The position numbers and the translations under genes are program-made. From Prochlorococcus sp. AG-321-E21 (GTDB taxonomy: Bacteria; Cyanobacteriota; Cyanobacteriia; PCC-6307; Cyanobiaceae), in the NCBI GenBank assembly GCA_003283415.1, contig QBXH01000013.1:1-36330 (forward strand): a stretch of 36,330 nt of DNA. The letters are read 5' to 3'. The notes beneath the pieces are model-generated. The model did not search any database. It had not been told where the DNA came from and saw only the letters and a program-made list of their open reading frames with translations. The stretch's first letter is position 1, and each line of letters begins with the position of its first letter. Shown here in pieces: positions 8,521-18,317 of the stretch.

Positions 8521-9267
8521 ATGGCTGTATCTAGTCAAACAAAAGAAACAATCCTTGTCGCTGATGACGAGGCAAGCATTAGAAGAATTCTCGAGACTCG
8601 TCTCTCAATGATTGGTTACAAAGTGGTAACTGCTTGTGATGGGAAAGAAGCATTAAAATTATTTAAAGATTCCGATCCTGATTTGGTTGTACTTGATGTA
8701 ATGATGCCAAAATTAGATGGATATGGCGTTTGTCAAGAATTAAGAAAAGATTCTGATGTCCCTATAGTAATGTTGACAGCATTAGGAGATGTTGCAGATA
8801 GAATTACAGGATTAGAATTAGGCGCTGATGATTATGTTGTTAAACCATTTAGTCCAAAAGAATTAGAAGCCAGGATTAGATGCGTATTAAGACGAATAGA
8901 TAAAGAGCAACTTCCTGGGATGCCAAATTCAGGTTTGATTTTGGTTACAGATATAAAAATTGATACAAATCGAAGACAAGTTTTTAAAAGTGATCAAAGA
9001 ATCAGATTAACTGGAATGGAATTTAGTCTGTTGGAGCTTTTAGTCAGTCGATCAGGAGAGCCATTTAGTCGAGGAGAGATTTTGAAAGAAGTTTGGGGGT
9101 ATACACCTGAAAGACATGTAGATACAAGAGTAGTGGATGTTCATATATCTAGATTAAGATCAAAATTAGAAGCTGACCCTGCAAATCCTGAATTAATTCT
9201 TACAGCAAGAGGTACAGGATATCTCTTTCAGAGAATAGTTGATATATCTCCATTTGACGGTAAATAG
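8521..9267 (+). CDS. rpaB: OmpR-family response regulator RpaB (Ycf27)
   Basis: This is a 248-residue essential cyanobacterial response regulator that controls high-light and photosystem genes through HLR1 sites and acts with the histidine kinase Hik33 (NblS). Receiver residues are DDE (15-17), phosphoacceptor D59 in LVVLDVMMP, T86 and K108. The winged-helix domain has [38 protein letters not shown] and the ARGTGYLF wing. The start is ATG. Its TAG stop is followed at once by the plsX ATG, so regulator and lipid gene are likely co-transcribed. Confidence 0.95.
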   Translation: MAVSSQTKETILVADDEASIRRILETRLSMIGYKVVTACDGKEALKLFKDSDPDLVVLDVMMPKLDGYGVCQELRKDSDVPIVMLTALGDVADRITGLELGADDYVVKPFSPKELEARIRCVLRRIDKEQLPGMPNSGLILVTDIKIDTNRRQVFKSDQRIRLTGMEFSLLELLVSRSGEPFSRGEILKEVWGYTPERHVDTRVVDVHISRLRSKLEADPANPELILTARGTGYLFQRIVDISPFDGK

Positions 9268-10668
9268 ATGGAAAAAGATTCTTCTAATAAAAAGTCTAGA
9301 GCTATAAGAAGATTAGTGATTTGGTATAAAAGAAATTCTGCTGTGACTTCAATAGTTGATACTGCGGCTAATTCTGCTGTAACCGCAAGCAATGTCGCGG
9401 GTAATGTGGTTTCTGGCGCTGGTTCGGTTGTAAGTACTGCAAGTAATGTTGCAGGTAATGTTGCGGGCAATGTGGTCTCTAGTGCTGAATCAGTTGTTAA
9501 TACTGCTACTAGTGTAGTTTCAAGTGCTAGTTCAATTGCAAAAAATACATTGCAACCATTAGTTTTTGACCCGTTAAAAAGATTACAAAATAGTGATAAT
9601 GTGATAGTTCGAGAAGATATATCAACTTCTGAGAGGATTTGGATCGCAGTTGATGGTATGGGAGGAGATTATGCACCTGTACCTATTTTGGAGGGATGTC
9701 TCGATGCTATTAATAGATTTCCAATAAATATTAAGTTTGTAGGTAAAATTGAGAAAGTTAGATATGAAGCGGAAAAAGTTGGTCTAATAGATTCATTAGA
9801 CAAAGAGATTGATAATAATCGTCTTGAATTAATAGATAGTGGAGATCCAATAGGTATGAATGAAGAAGCAACAGCAGTAAGAAAAAGAAAAGATGCGAGT
9901 ATAAATATTGCTATGGATTTGGTTAAAACTAATAAGGCAAAAGCTGTTTATTCGGCAGGTAACTCAGGTGCTCTTATGGCCTCTGCAATATTTAGGATAG
10001 GGAGATTGAAAGGTATCGAACGCCCTGCAATAGGAGCATTATTTCCAACTAGAGATCAAACTCGACCTGTATTAGTTCTTGATGTCGGAGCAAATACTGA
10101 TTGTAAGCCCTCTTATCTACATCAATTTGCACTTTTGGGTAATGTTTATGCAAAAGATGTTTTACAAATACATAAACCTCGAATTGGTTTATTAAATATT
10201 GGAGAAGAAGAATGTAAAGGGAATGATTTATCTTTAAAAACATTTGAATTATTATCCCATGAAAAAAGTTTTGATTTCGGGGGTAATTGTGAAGGAAGAG
10301 ATGTTTTATCTGGGGATTTTGATGTAGTCGTTTGTGATGGCTTTACAGGCAATATATTACTTAAATTTCTTGAGTCGGTTGGAGGAGTTTTATTAGATAT
10401 TTTAAGATCTGAACTCCCTAGAGGAAGAAGGGGTAAAGTTGGTTCTGCTTTTTTAAAAAGTAATTTGCTAAGAATTAAGAAAAGGTTAGATCATGCTGAA
10501 CATGGAGGCGCACTATTGCTTGGGGTAAATGGTATTTGCGTAATTGGCCACGGTAGTAGTAAGTCTTTATCTGTAGTAAGTGCTTTGCGTTTGGCTCATT
10601 CAGCTGTAAATCATAATGTCATGGAAAATTTAAATGAACTTCAAAAACTTCAAGTTTTAAATTCTTAA
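9268..10668 (+). CDS. plsX: phosphate acyltransferase PlsX with a repetitive N-terminal extension
   Basis: PlsX makes acyl-phosphate from acyl-ACP for phospholipid synthesis and is peripherally membrane-bound. The recognisable enzyme starts at about residue 124 (IWIAVDGMGGDYAP) and runs to the end, with GDPIGMNEE, SAGNSGALMA, LDVGAN and CDGFTGN. This core is about 343 residues, the family's normal size. Before it lie about 123 extra residues: a basic segment (KKSRAIRRLVIWYKR, 8-22), then a low-complexity stretch (about 25-92) of Ala, Val, Ser, Asn, Gly and Thr repeats such as SNVAGNVVS. The ATG directly follows the rpaB stop. A GTG at 9601 could start a near-standard PlsX, but nothing marks it as used. 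Confidence 0.93.
   Translation: MEKDSSNKKSRAIRRLVIWYKRNSAVTSIVDTAANSAVTASNVAGNVVSGAGSVVSTASNVAGNVAGNVVSSAESVVNTATSVVSSASSIAKNTLQPLVFDPLKRLQNSDNVIVREDISTSERIWIAVDGMGGDYAPVPILEGCLDAINRFPINIKFVGKIEKVRYEAEKVGLIDSLDKEIDNNRLELIDSGDPIGMNEEATAVRKRKDASINIAMDLVKTNKAKAVYSAGNSGALMASAIFRIGRLKGIERPAIGALFPTRDQTRPVLVLDVGANTDCKPSYLHQFALLGNVYAKDVLQIHKPRIGLLNIGEEECKGNDLSLKTFELLSHEKSFDFGGNCEGRDVLSGDFDVVVCDGFTGNILLKFLESVGGVLLDILRSELPRGRRGKVGSAFLKSNLLRIKKRLDHAEHGGALLLGVNGICVIGHGSSKSLSVVSALRLAHSAVNHNVMENLNELQKLQVLNS
9340..9543 (+). repeat. plsX: imperfect coding repeat in the plsX N-terminal extension
   Basis: Residues 25-92 of PlsX contain degenerate repeats: SNVAGNVVSGAGSVVSTA is followed by SNVAGNVAGNVVSSAESVV, with a drifting NTATSVVSSASS tail. 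At DNA level, AATGT(T/C)GC(G/A)GG(T/C)AATGT recurs several times with synonymous differences, so this is an old, diverging repeat rather than a fresh duplication. Confidence 0.75.
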
Positions 10669-10721
10669 AACATATTTTGTTAGATTTATGTTTGACTTAT
10701 ATAAGTAATTAGATAACTCTT

Positions 10722-11729
10722 TTGGAAGGTATAAATTTAAATCAAATCGGCGTCTCATTTAAAGGTAGTGGAAGTTACGTACCGAATCAAATTCTGACGA
10801 ATCAGGAAATTAGTAAGAAGGTAGATACTAGTGATGAATGGATAAAATCTAGAACAGGTATCTCTCAGAGAAGAATTTCTGGATTATCAGAAAATGTTAG
10901 TGAGATGGGTTATAGAGCAGCATTGGAAGCAATTGAGATGGCTAAATGGGATCTTGAAACAATTGATCTAATAATTTTAGCTACATCAACTCCAAATGAT
11001 CTATTTGGTTCTGCTCCTGAAATTCAATCAAAACTAGGTACGATTAATGCTGTGTCATTTGATTTGACAGCTGCTTGTAGTGGCTTTTTATTTGCTGTAA
11101 TAACAGCTACCCAATTTTTAAAAGCAGGAAGTTATAAAAGGGCTATAGTCATAGGCTCAGATCAACTTTCAAGTTATGTAAATTGGAATGATAGGAGAAG
11201 TTGTATCTTATTTGGAGATGGAGCGGGTGCGATAGCAATCGAAGCAACAAATGAATTTGATAATTTAATTGGTTTTAGTATGAGGACAGACGGTAAAAGA
11301 GGTTCTTTTTTAAATCTTCCATCTCAAAATAATCAAGATTTAATTAATGATGAGATTAATTTTTCAAGTGGGGGGTTTTCTACGATTCAGATGAATGGAC
11401 AAGAAGTATATAAATTTGCAGTTAGAGAAGTCCCATTAATTATTGATAATTTATTTAAAAAAACAAATTTTAATTCTGAGAAAATTAATTGGCTTTTATT
11501 ACATCAAGCAAATCAAAGAATACTAGATTCTGTTGGAGAAAGACTAAATGTTTCATCAGAAAAGATTCTCAGTAATTTAAGTAACTATGGAAATACTTCT
11601 GCGGCAACAATTCCTTTAATGTTAGATGAGGCCATAAAAAATAAGAAAATTAAAGAAAATGATATTATTGCGACTAGTGGTTTTGGTGCTGGGTTAAGTT
11701 GGGGTGCAGCCCTGATTCGATGGGGTTAA
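10722..11729 (+). CDS. fabH: beta-ketoacyl-ACP synthase III
   Basis: FabH starts fatty-acid synthesis by condensing acetyl-CoA with malonyl-ACP. The 335-residue protein has the Cys-His-Asn triad: C119 in DLTAACSGF, H261 in LLLHQANQRI and N291 in NYGNTSAATIP. The N-terminal SFKGSGSYVPNQILTN and DTSDEWIKSRTGI are typical. It starts at TTG 10722, because no in-frame ATG precedes the conserved N-terminus. The 53-base gap after plsX and the following fabD suit a fab/pls operon. Confidence 0.95.
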   Translation: MEGINLNQIGVSFKGSGSYVPNQILTNQEISKKVDTSDEWIKSRTGISQRRISGLSENVSEMGYRAALEAIEMAKWDLETIDLIILATSTPNDLFGSAPEIQSKLGTINAVSFDLTAACSGFLFAVITATQFLKAGSYKRAIVIGSDQLSSYVNWNDRRSCILFGDGAGAIAIEATNEFDNLIGFSMRTDGKRGSFLNLPSQNNQDLINDEINFSSGGFSTIQMNGQEVYKFAVREVPLIIDNLFKKTNFNSEKINWLLLHQANQRILDSVGERLNVSSEKILSNLSNYGNTSAATIPLMLDEAIKNKKIKENDIIATSGFGAGLSWGAALIRWG

Positions 11730-11747
11730 AAATAAAAAAGGTTTATT

Positions 11748-12626
11748 ATGACAGTCGCTTGGGTATTCCCTGGTCAGGGTTCGCAAAAAATTGGAATGGC
11801 AAATAAAATCATAGATTTGCCTAATGTAAAATCTAGGTTTAATTATGCATCAGAAGTATTCGAGAGAAATTTATTTGAAATTTGCGAAAGTAATTCTGAT
11901 GAATTAAATAATACGAAGAATACTCAAATTTGTCTTTTTTTGGTGGAATCAGTCTTACTAGACTCTTTAAAACAAAATGGTTTTAAACCAAACTTTATTG
12001 CTGGCCATAGTTTAGGTGAAATTACTGCTTTATATTGTGCAGATGTTTTGTCTTTTGAAGATTGTGTATCACTTATAAAAGTTAGATCTGGATTAATGGC
12101 AAATGCTGCTAAAGGATCTATGGCAGCATTAATTAGTTTCGATAGAGATCAATTGGATTTACTAGTAGAGGAGATTGATGATCTTGTAATAGCAAATGAC
12201 AATAGCGCTTCTCAAGTTGTTTTATCAGGAAGCGAGAAAGCTTTAGATAATCTTTCAAAACGAATTACGGCAAAAAGATTCCTTAAATTAAATGTTTCGG
12301 GTGCTTTTCATTCACCATTTATGAAAGAACCATCATTTCAATTCTCAAAATATTTAGACACTCTTGAATTTAACCAGCCTTCTTTACCTGTTATCAGCAA
12401 CTCTAATCCATCACTATGTAATGATCCCGATGAGCTTAAGGTTAGATTGAAAAATCAAATGTGCAATGGTGTTAGATGGCGTGAAACGATGGATTTAATG
12501 AAAGAAAATAGTATTCTCCAAATGGTAGAAATTGGCCCATCTAATATCTTAGGTGGTCTAGCGAAGAGGCATTTAAAGGATGTAAAGATTTCTCAAGTTT
12601 CTTTTGCCGATCAAATTAAGTACTGA
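11748..12626 (+). CDS. fabD: malonyl-CoA:ACP transacylase
   Basis: FabD loads malonyl groups onto acyl carrier protein. The 292-residue protein has the N-terminal FPGQGSQKIGM, nucleophile S88 in GHSLGE, R113 and H188 in GAFHSPFM, the expected catalytic set. The ATG is preceded by an AAAAAAGG purine tract ending six bases upstream, one of the better ribosome sites in the window. It lies 18 bases after fabH, and its stop is four bases before the likely plsC start. Confidence 0.95.
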   Translation: MTVAWVFPGQGSQKIGMANKIIDLPNVKSRFNYASEVFERNLFEICESNSDELNNTKNTQICLFLVESVLLDSLKQNGFKPNFIAGHSLGEITALYCADVLSFEDCVSLIKVRSGLMANAAKGSMAALISFDRDQLDLLVEEIDDLVIANDNSASQVVLSGSEKALDNLSKRITAKRFLKLNVSGAFHSPFMKEPSFQFSKYLDTLEFNQPSLPVISNSNPSLCNDPDELKVRLKNQMCNGVRWRETMDLMKENSILQMVEIGPSNILGGLAKRHLKDVKISQVSFADQIKY

Positions 12627-12630
12627 TTTT

Positions 12631-13248
12631 ATGAAAAGTCATTTTTATCAAAAATTAATTTATCAATTAGTAAGTCAAGTAATTATTTTTCCTATTTATA
12701 AATTTATATTTAGAGGTAATTTAATTGGGAGAGAAAACATCCCTCAGAAAGGTTCTTTTATATTGGTATCTAATCACGGTTCTCTACTTGATCCTCCTTT
12801 ACTAGGTCATGCTATTGGTCGAAATATATCTTTCATGGCTAAGTCAGAACTTTTTAGAATTCCCTTTCTTGGTTTTATAATAAAATCTTGTGGAGCTTAT
12901 CCTGTCAAGAGAGGCATAGTAGATAAAACAACTATTAAAATTGCATGTGAAAAATTATCAAACAATAATAGTATTGGTATTTTTATTGACGGGACTCGCC
13001 AAAAAGATGGTCTTGTAAACAAGCCAAAACAAGGTGCCGCTCTTCTGTCTTTTAAAAATCAAAAATTGTTATTACCAGTTGCAATTATTAATTCACATAG
13101 ATTAGTTAGATTAAAGTTTTTTATTCCTTTTTTTACCAAAATAGTTATTAAAGTTGGTAAACCGATTAATCCTCCTAAAAGTGCATCAAAAAATGATTTA
13201 GCTTTATTAACAAATTATTTGCAGGAAACCATAAATAATATGCTTTAG
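12631..13248 (+). CDS. plsC: 1-acyl-sn-glycerol-3-phosphate acyltransferase
   Basis: PlsC adds the second acyl chain to make phosphatidic acid. From ATG 12631 the protein has 205 residues and reads MKSHFYQKLIYQLVSQVIIF, with one N-terminal hydrophobic helix. Motif I is NHGSLLD (48-54, NHX4D). The substrate motif is FIDGTR (118-123), where most family members have FPEGTR, so aspartate replaces the usual glutamate. A longer reading from TTG 12604 would overlap fabD by 23 bases; the ATG four bases after the fabD stop is a better fit. It ends the plsX-fabH-fabD-plsC run. Confidence 0.88.
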   Translation: MKSHFYQKLIYQLVSQVIIFPIYKFIFRGNLIGRENIPQKGSFILVSNHGSLLDPPLLGHAIGRNISFMAKSELFRIPFLGFIIKSCGAYPVKRGIVDKTTIKIACEKLSNNNSIGIFIDGTRQKDGLVNKPKQGAALLSFKNQKLLLPVAIINSHRLVRLKFFIPFFTKIVIKVGKPINPPKSASKNDLALLTNYLQETINNML

Positions 13249-13255
13249 TGAATGA

Positions 13256-13906
13256 TCAGTTAAACGGGGATATTGGATATAGTGGAAGTACCTTTTCCCA
13301 ATTATGTGAAATTGAATTTTTGGAATTTTTATTAGATAAGTTTAATAGCTCTTTTAAATCCTCCATATCAGAATATTCAGCTAGATAGGAAGACTCTACA
13401 TTTGCTAATTCTTCAAAAATTTTCGGAAGAATTTTTTCTTTGATTATAATATTTCTTTTTGGGTTTTCAGAAATGCATATTTCATATTTTCCTGCAATAA
13501 ATCCTCTTCTTTTTAATTTTTTGAAAATCCAAAATGAACTTTTATTGGAATAGATATTATTTTTAAGAGCAATTCTTTTTGCCATCAATTCAAAAGAACT
13601 AAAATTATCTAATGAGCAATTTATTTGCTGAGCTAGAGTTCTCGCTAATACAACTATTTGTCTAGAGGCATTAAAGTTTGAAGGCCCTATACTGACAGAT
13701 ATTTTATCAATTCTTTTTAAATTTTCTTTTGTAATAAAATTAGTAAAATCAACTATTAAATTATTACATAAATCTTTCTGAAATTTTTTTGTAAAAAATT
13801 TATCAGGCAAACTGCTGTTATTTTCCCTATAAGCGAAGCCAAAAGAATTATCAGTACTATGAATTGCTAAAGTTAATCTACCATAACTTTTAAAATCGTG
13901 AGCCAT
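13256..13906 (-). CDS. tsaB: divergent TsaB (YeaZ), tRNA t6A biosynthesis partner
   Basis: TsaB forms a complex with TsaD and TsaE to make the N6-threonylcarbamoyl-adenosine of ANN-reading tRNAs. The 216-residue protein has the ASKHA-fold N-terminus with LTLAIHSTDNSFGFAY, and the family's second motif is recognisable as SVSIGPSNFNASRQIVVLARTLAQQ, where typical members have GPGSFTGLRIG. The sequence is much altered, as is common in Prochlorococcus, so the call rests on these two motifs plus length. It starts at ATG and lies six bases after the ycf34 stop, so both are probably one transcript. Confidence 0.75.
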   Translation of the reverse strand: MAHDFKSYGRLTLAIHSTDNSFGFAYRENNSSLPDKFFTKKFQKDLCNNLIVDFTNFITKENLKRIDKISVSIGPSNFNASRQIVVLARTLAQQINCSLDNFSSFELMAKRIALKNNIYSNKSSFWIFKKLKRRGFIAGKYEICISENPKRNIIIKEKILPKIFEELANVESSYLAEYSDMEDLKELLNLSNKNSKNSISHNWEKVLPLYPISPFN

Positions 13907-13912
13907 TTACCT

Positions 13913-14164
13913 TTAAACAGGCACTTCTAAACCAGGATTACACTTTGCCCACTTCCCAGTTTCTTCCAAAAAATTTGAGCAAGATTGAACATCCCAATCT
14001 GTTTTATAATCTCCATTTAAATCCTGACTTATACTTACATGAATGTAAGGTTTTTTTGGATTAAAATTTGGGACATCGCAAATGTGCTGAACACCATGAT
14101 TTTTTTCAACATCATGATAGGTAATACATCTATCAACTAATTTACAGTTAATGCAAATGCACAT
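13913..14164 (-). CDS. ycf34: Ycf34 family protein
   Basis: Ycf34 is a small soluble protein of cyanobacteria and red-lineage plastids. In Synechocystis it has been linked to an iron-sulfur cofactor and to photosynthetic electron transport (family knowledge). The 83-residue product starts MCICINCKLVDRCITYHDVE, with C2, C4, C7 and C13 plus a further Cys in HICDVPNF, a typical Ycf34 cysteine pattern. I use ATG 14164 rather than the TTG at 14170, since the family begins at MCIC. Its start codon lies inside the first codons of cca on the opposite strand. Confidence 0.9.
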   Translation of the reverse strand: MCICINCKLVDRCITYHDVEKNHGVQHICDVPNFNPKKPYIHVSISQDLNGDYKTDWDVQSCSNFLEETGKWAKCNPGLEVPV

Positions 14165-15398
14165 AATCAAGAAAAAAAGAATAAAAAATAATATTCATAC
14201 TGATCATACATTAATAATTAATGAAATAGAAAAAAGTATAAAATTTTATAATTGGGATTTTATTTTATCATCTTTACCTTCTGGATCTTATTTGGTAGGT
14301 GGGTATATAAGAGATTTAATATTAGGGAGATTAAACTCAGTAATTGATGTTGATATCATAGTACCGAAAAATGCTATTAAAGTTGGAAAAAAAATTGCAG
14401 ACAAATTTCAAGGTAAATTTATTATTCTTGATTATGAAAGAGAGGTAATAAGAATTATTTTAAAACATATTTCAATTGATATTGCTTCTCAAATTTCTAC
14501 TTCTATTACAACTGATTTATTTAGTCGAGATTTTTCTATCAATGCGATTGCTTTTTCTTTTGAAAAAAAATTTTTAATTGATCCATCAAATGGAATAAAA
14601 GATCTTCAACTTTCTTTATTGAGAACTTATTCAAAACAAAACTTATTGGATGATCCTTTAAGAATTTTAAGATGCTTTCGTTTTGTTTCTGAATTGAATT
14701 TTAAGGTTGATGTAAATTTAATAAATTTTATTAAAATCTATAAAAATCAATTAAGTTTAATTGCCAATGAAAGAATCAATTTTGAAATAAAGCGAATAAT
14801 TAGTGGGGGAAATGCATCTCAAGCAATTAAATTAATCAATAAATTAAAAGTGTTTGATCATATACAGTTAGAGAAAGATTTGATACTGATTGATTTAGAA
14901 AAAATAAATTTTGAAGAATTTAATAAATATGAAAGGGAAAAATTTTTGCCTTTATTCTTTCTGGTTCAAATATTAGACGAAGTTTCTTTAAAAAATTTAA
15001 AATTTATGAAATCTGAAATCTCAAAAATACGGGTATTAAGAAAATGGATTTTCTTATTAAAAATAAAAACTATTTATGAATTAAATGAGAAAGAAAGATT
15101 TGATTTACATCAAGAATTAGAGACTATTCTTCCTTCTTTTATTCTTTTCTTGCCAAAAATATTCTTTAAAGAATGGCTCACTAGATGGCGAGATAAAGAT
15201 GATAAATTATTTCATCCGTCGAATTTAATAAATGGGGATTTCGCGAAAAAATATTTGAAAATTCAGGAAGGACCTCTTTTAGGAAAGCTCATAAATTATC
15301 TTTCTAGAGAACTTGCTTTTAATAGATTGGATAATTTTGATGAAGCTATTTATAAAGGAAAGCAATGGATTCAACAAAATGCGCCAAAATGTGATTAA
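14151..15398 (+). CDS. cca: CCA-adding tRNA nucleotidyltransferase / poly(A) polymerase family
   Basis: The enzyme builds or repairs the tRNA 3' CCA end, or adds A residues in some bacteria. The 415-residue class II nucleotidyltransferase has GGYIRD (50-55), the metal-binding DVD (66-68), RDFSINAIAF (about 126-135) and the arginine-rich motif DDPLRILRCFRF (167-178). The C-terminal half is divergent and lacks an HD domain. CCA-adding and A-adding specificity cannot be separated by eye. ATGs at 14151 and 14157 are the only standard starts before the conserved core, and both overlap the divergent ycf34 start. It reads toward the RRM gene, 58 bases later. Confidence 0.88.
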   Translation: MQMHIIKKKRIKNNIHTDHTLIINEIEKSIKFYNWDFILSSLPSGSYLVGGYIRDLILGRLNSVIDVDIIVPKNAIKVGKKIADKFQGKFIILDYEREVIRIILKHISIDIASQISTSITTDLFSRDFSINAIAFSFEKKFLIDPSNGIKDLQLSLLRTYSKQNLLDDPLRILRCFRFVSELNFKVDVNLINFIKIYKNQLSLIANERINFEIKRIISGGNASQAIKLINKLKVFDHIQLEKDLILIDLEKINFEEFNKYEREKFLPLFFLVQILDEVSLKNLKFMKSEISKIRVLRKWIFLLKIKTIYELNEKERFDLHQELETILPSFILFLPKIFFKEWLTRWRDKDDKLFHPSNLINGDFAKKYLKIQEGPLLGKLINYLSRELAFNRLDNFDEAIYKGKQWIQQNAPKCD

Positions 15399-15456
15399 AT
15401 ACACATAGCTTAGTTTTGTTCAAAAGTTTAGACTTTAATTTATTTTTTAAAAATTT

Positions 15457-15876
15457 ATGAGTATTCGTATTTACATTGGTAATTTGCCACAAGGATTTAA
15501 TCCAAAAGAGTTTGATAGTATTTTAAAATCAGTAACGGATTCCATAAGATTTAAAGCTGTTTTAGATAAAGAAACAAAAGAGTGTAGAGGATTTGGTTTT
15601 GCCACAACAAATAATGAACAAAATGCAAATTTAATTATCGAAAAGCTTAATGGTTTTGAATTTAATGGCTCTAAATTGCGAGTCGAACTTTCAGAAAAGA
15701 AAGATTCTTCCTCACACAAAAGAAATAGTTTAAGTTCTAATAAAAATAAAAAGAGAAAAGATTTTAAGAAGATTGTCCATAGTGATGCACCTAATCTTGA
15801 AGCTCCCGATCCAAGATGGGCTGGAGAACTTTCAAAACTAAAAGATTTGTTAGCGAATCAGAAAGCTCCTGCTTAG
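15457..15876 (+). CDS. RNA-binding protein with one RRM domain (Rbp type)
   Basis: This is a 139-residue protein with an N-terminal RNA-recognition motif (about 3-80): RNP2 is IYIGNL (5-10) and RNP1 is CRGFGFATT (43-51), which keeps both ring-stacking aromatic residues. The C-terminal 55 residues are rich in Ser, Lys and Asn (SSHKRNSLSSNKNKKRKDFKK) and then acidic. Cyanobacterial Rbp proteins of this layout are often cold-regulated and may localise thylakoid mRNAs, but which Rbp this is cannot be told. The start is ATG. Its stop abuts the crtB stop with no gap, so the two converge head-on. Confidence 0.9.
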   Translation: MSIRIYIGNLPQGFNPKEFDSILKSVTDSIRFKAVLDKETKECRGFGFATTNNEQNANLIIEKLNGFEFNGSKLRVELSEKKDSSSHKRNSLSSNKNKKRKDFKKIVHSDAPNLEAPDPRWAGELSKLKDLLANQKAPA

Positions 15877-16785
15877 CTATTTAAACCTTGAGATAAGAAA
15901 AGATATAGGTATTTCAAATGCTTTTACTGAATTCTTTACGAAAGCTCTATTATTAAATACGTCATAATCTAATCTTTCAATAGAATCTAATATTCCTCTA
16001 TAAAGTCGTAATGATGTCCATACAGGCCATCTTGCGTCTGCAGATAACCACTTAATACCATCTTCAGATTTTTTAAACCAATCTCGAGCTCTTGTTAATT
16101 GAAAATTCATGAGCATTTTCCACTGATTATTTATTGTCCCTTTTAATAACTCTTCTTCAGAATAATTAAATTTTATGATGTCATCTTGGGGTAAATAAAT
16201 CCGACCTCTTTGTCTATCTTCTCCAACATCTCTTAAAATATTAGTAAGTTGATTAGCTATCCCTAGTGCTATTGCTGCTTCTGAGGTGTCAGGAATTTCG
16301 CTCCAAGGGGCTGATGTATAGGCACTATCTATACCCATTACACTCTGGGTCATTAATCCAACTGTCCCTGCGACTCTATAACAGTAAAGCTTTAATTCAG
16401 AAAAATTTTCATATCTAAATTTTTTAAGATCCATTCTTTGACCTTCAATCATATCTAAATATGGATTTATATCCTGAGGAAATTTTTCTATCGTATCGAA
16501 GAGAACAGCATCTAAGTCTGATCTTATTTGCCCTTTGAATATATTCTTTGTGTTAGCTTCCCATTCATTTAAGTTATCGGATAGTTCATCTGTGGACTTG
16601 GTTGAAGCTTCAATGCTATCCATTATCTCATCTGTTCGCCTACACCAAACGTAAATAGCCCAAATCGCTTTTCTTTTTTCTAGAGGTAATAAGAGAGTTC
16701 CTAAATAAAAAGTTTTAGCCCATTGCTGAGTTTCTTTTCGACATATTTCATATGCTTTATTAAGTTGAGATAATGAATTTTTCAA
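15877..16785 (-). CDS. crtB: phytoene synthase
   Basis: CrtB condenses two geranylgeranyl diphosphates to phytoene, the first committed step to carotenoids. The 302-residue protein carries both aspartate-rich motifs for Mg-diphosphate binding: DEIMD (52-56) after the RR pair, and NILRDVGEDRQRGRIYLPQDD with D186 and D190. Length fits the family. It starts at TTG 16785, with no in-frame ATG nearby. It lies 22 bases after the crtP stop, so crtP-crtB form an operon, the usual cyanobacterial order. Confidence 0.95.
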   Translation of the reverse strand: MKNSLSQLNKAYEICRKETQQWAKTFYLGTLLLPLEKRKAIWAIYVWCRRTDEIMDSIEASTKSTDELSDNLNEWEANTKNIFKGQIRSDLDAVLFDTIEKFPQDINPYLDMIEGQRMDLKKFRYENFSELKLYCYRVAGTVGLMTQSVMGIDSAYTSAPWSEIPDTSEAAIALGIANQLTNILRDVGEDRQRGRIYLPQDDIIKFNYSEEELLKGTINNQWKMLMNFQLTRARDWFKKSEDGIKWLSADARWPVWTSLRLYRGILDSIERLDYDVFNNRAFVKNSVKAFEIPISFLISRFK

Positions 16786-16807
16786 AAAGGATTGTTATCT
16801 GGAGGTT

Positions 16808-18271
<1,464 letters not shown>

Positions 18272-18317
18272 CTAAAGTTAGAACATTATAGTTTTTTTTG
18301 TTGATTATTTTTAAATT

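Noticed and set aside
9228..9470. Antisense Ala/Thr/Leu-rich frame opposite the plsX repeat
   Set aside because: It is the mirror of the low-complexity plsX coding repeat, spans the rpaB/plsX junction and has no independent gene-like feature.
9340..9543. Repeat unit considered as a CRISPR array
   Set aside because: Units are short, irregular, coding, in frame and without unique spacers of constant length; it is a protein repeat.
12604..12630. Longer PlsC N-terminus from TTG 12604
   Set aside because: It overlaps fabD by 23 bases; ATG 12631 just after the fabD stop gives a typical PlsC start.
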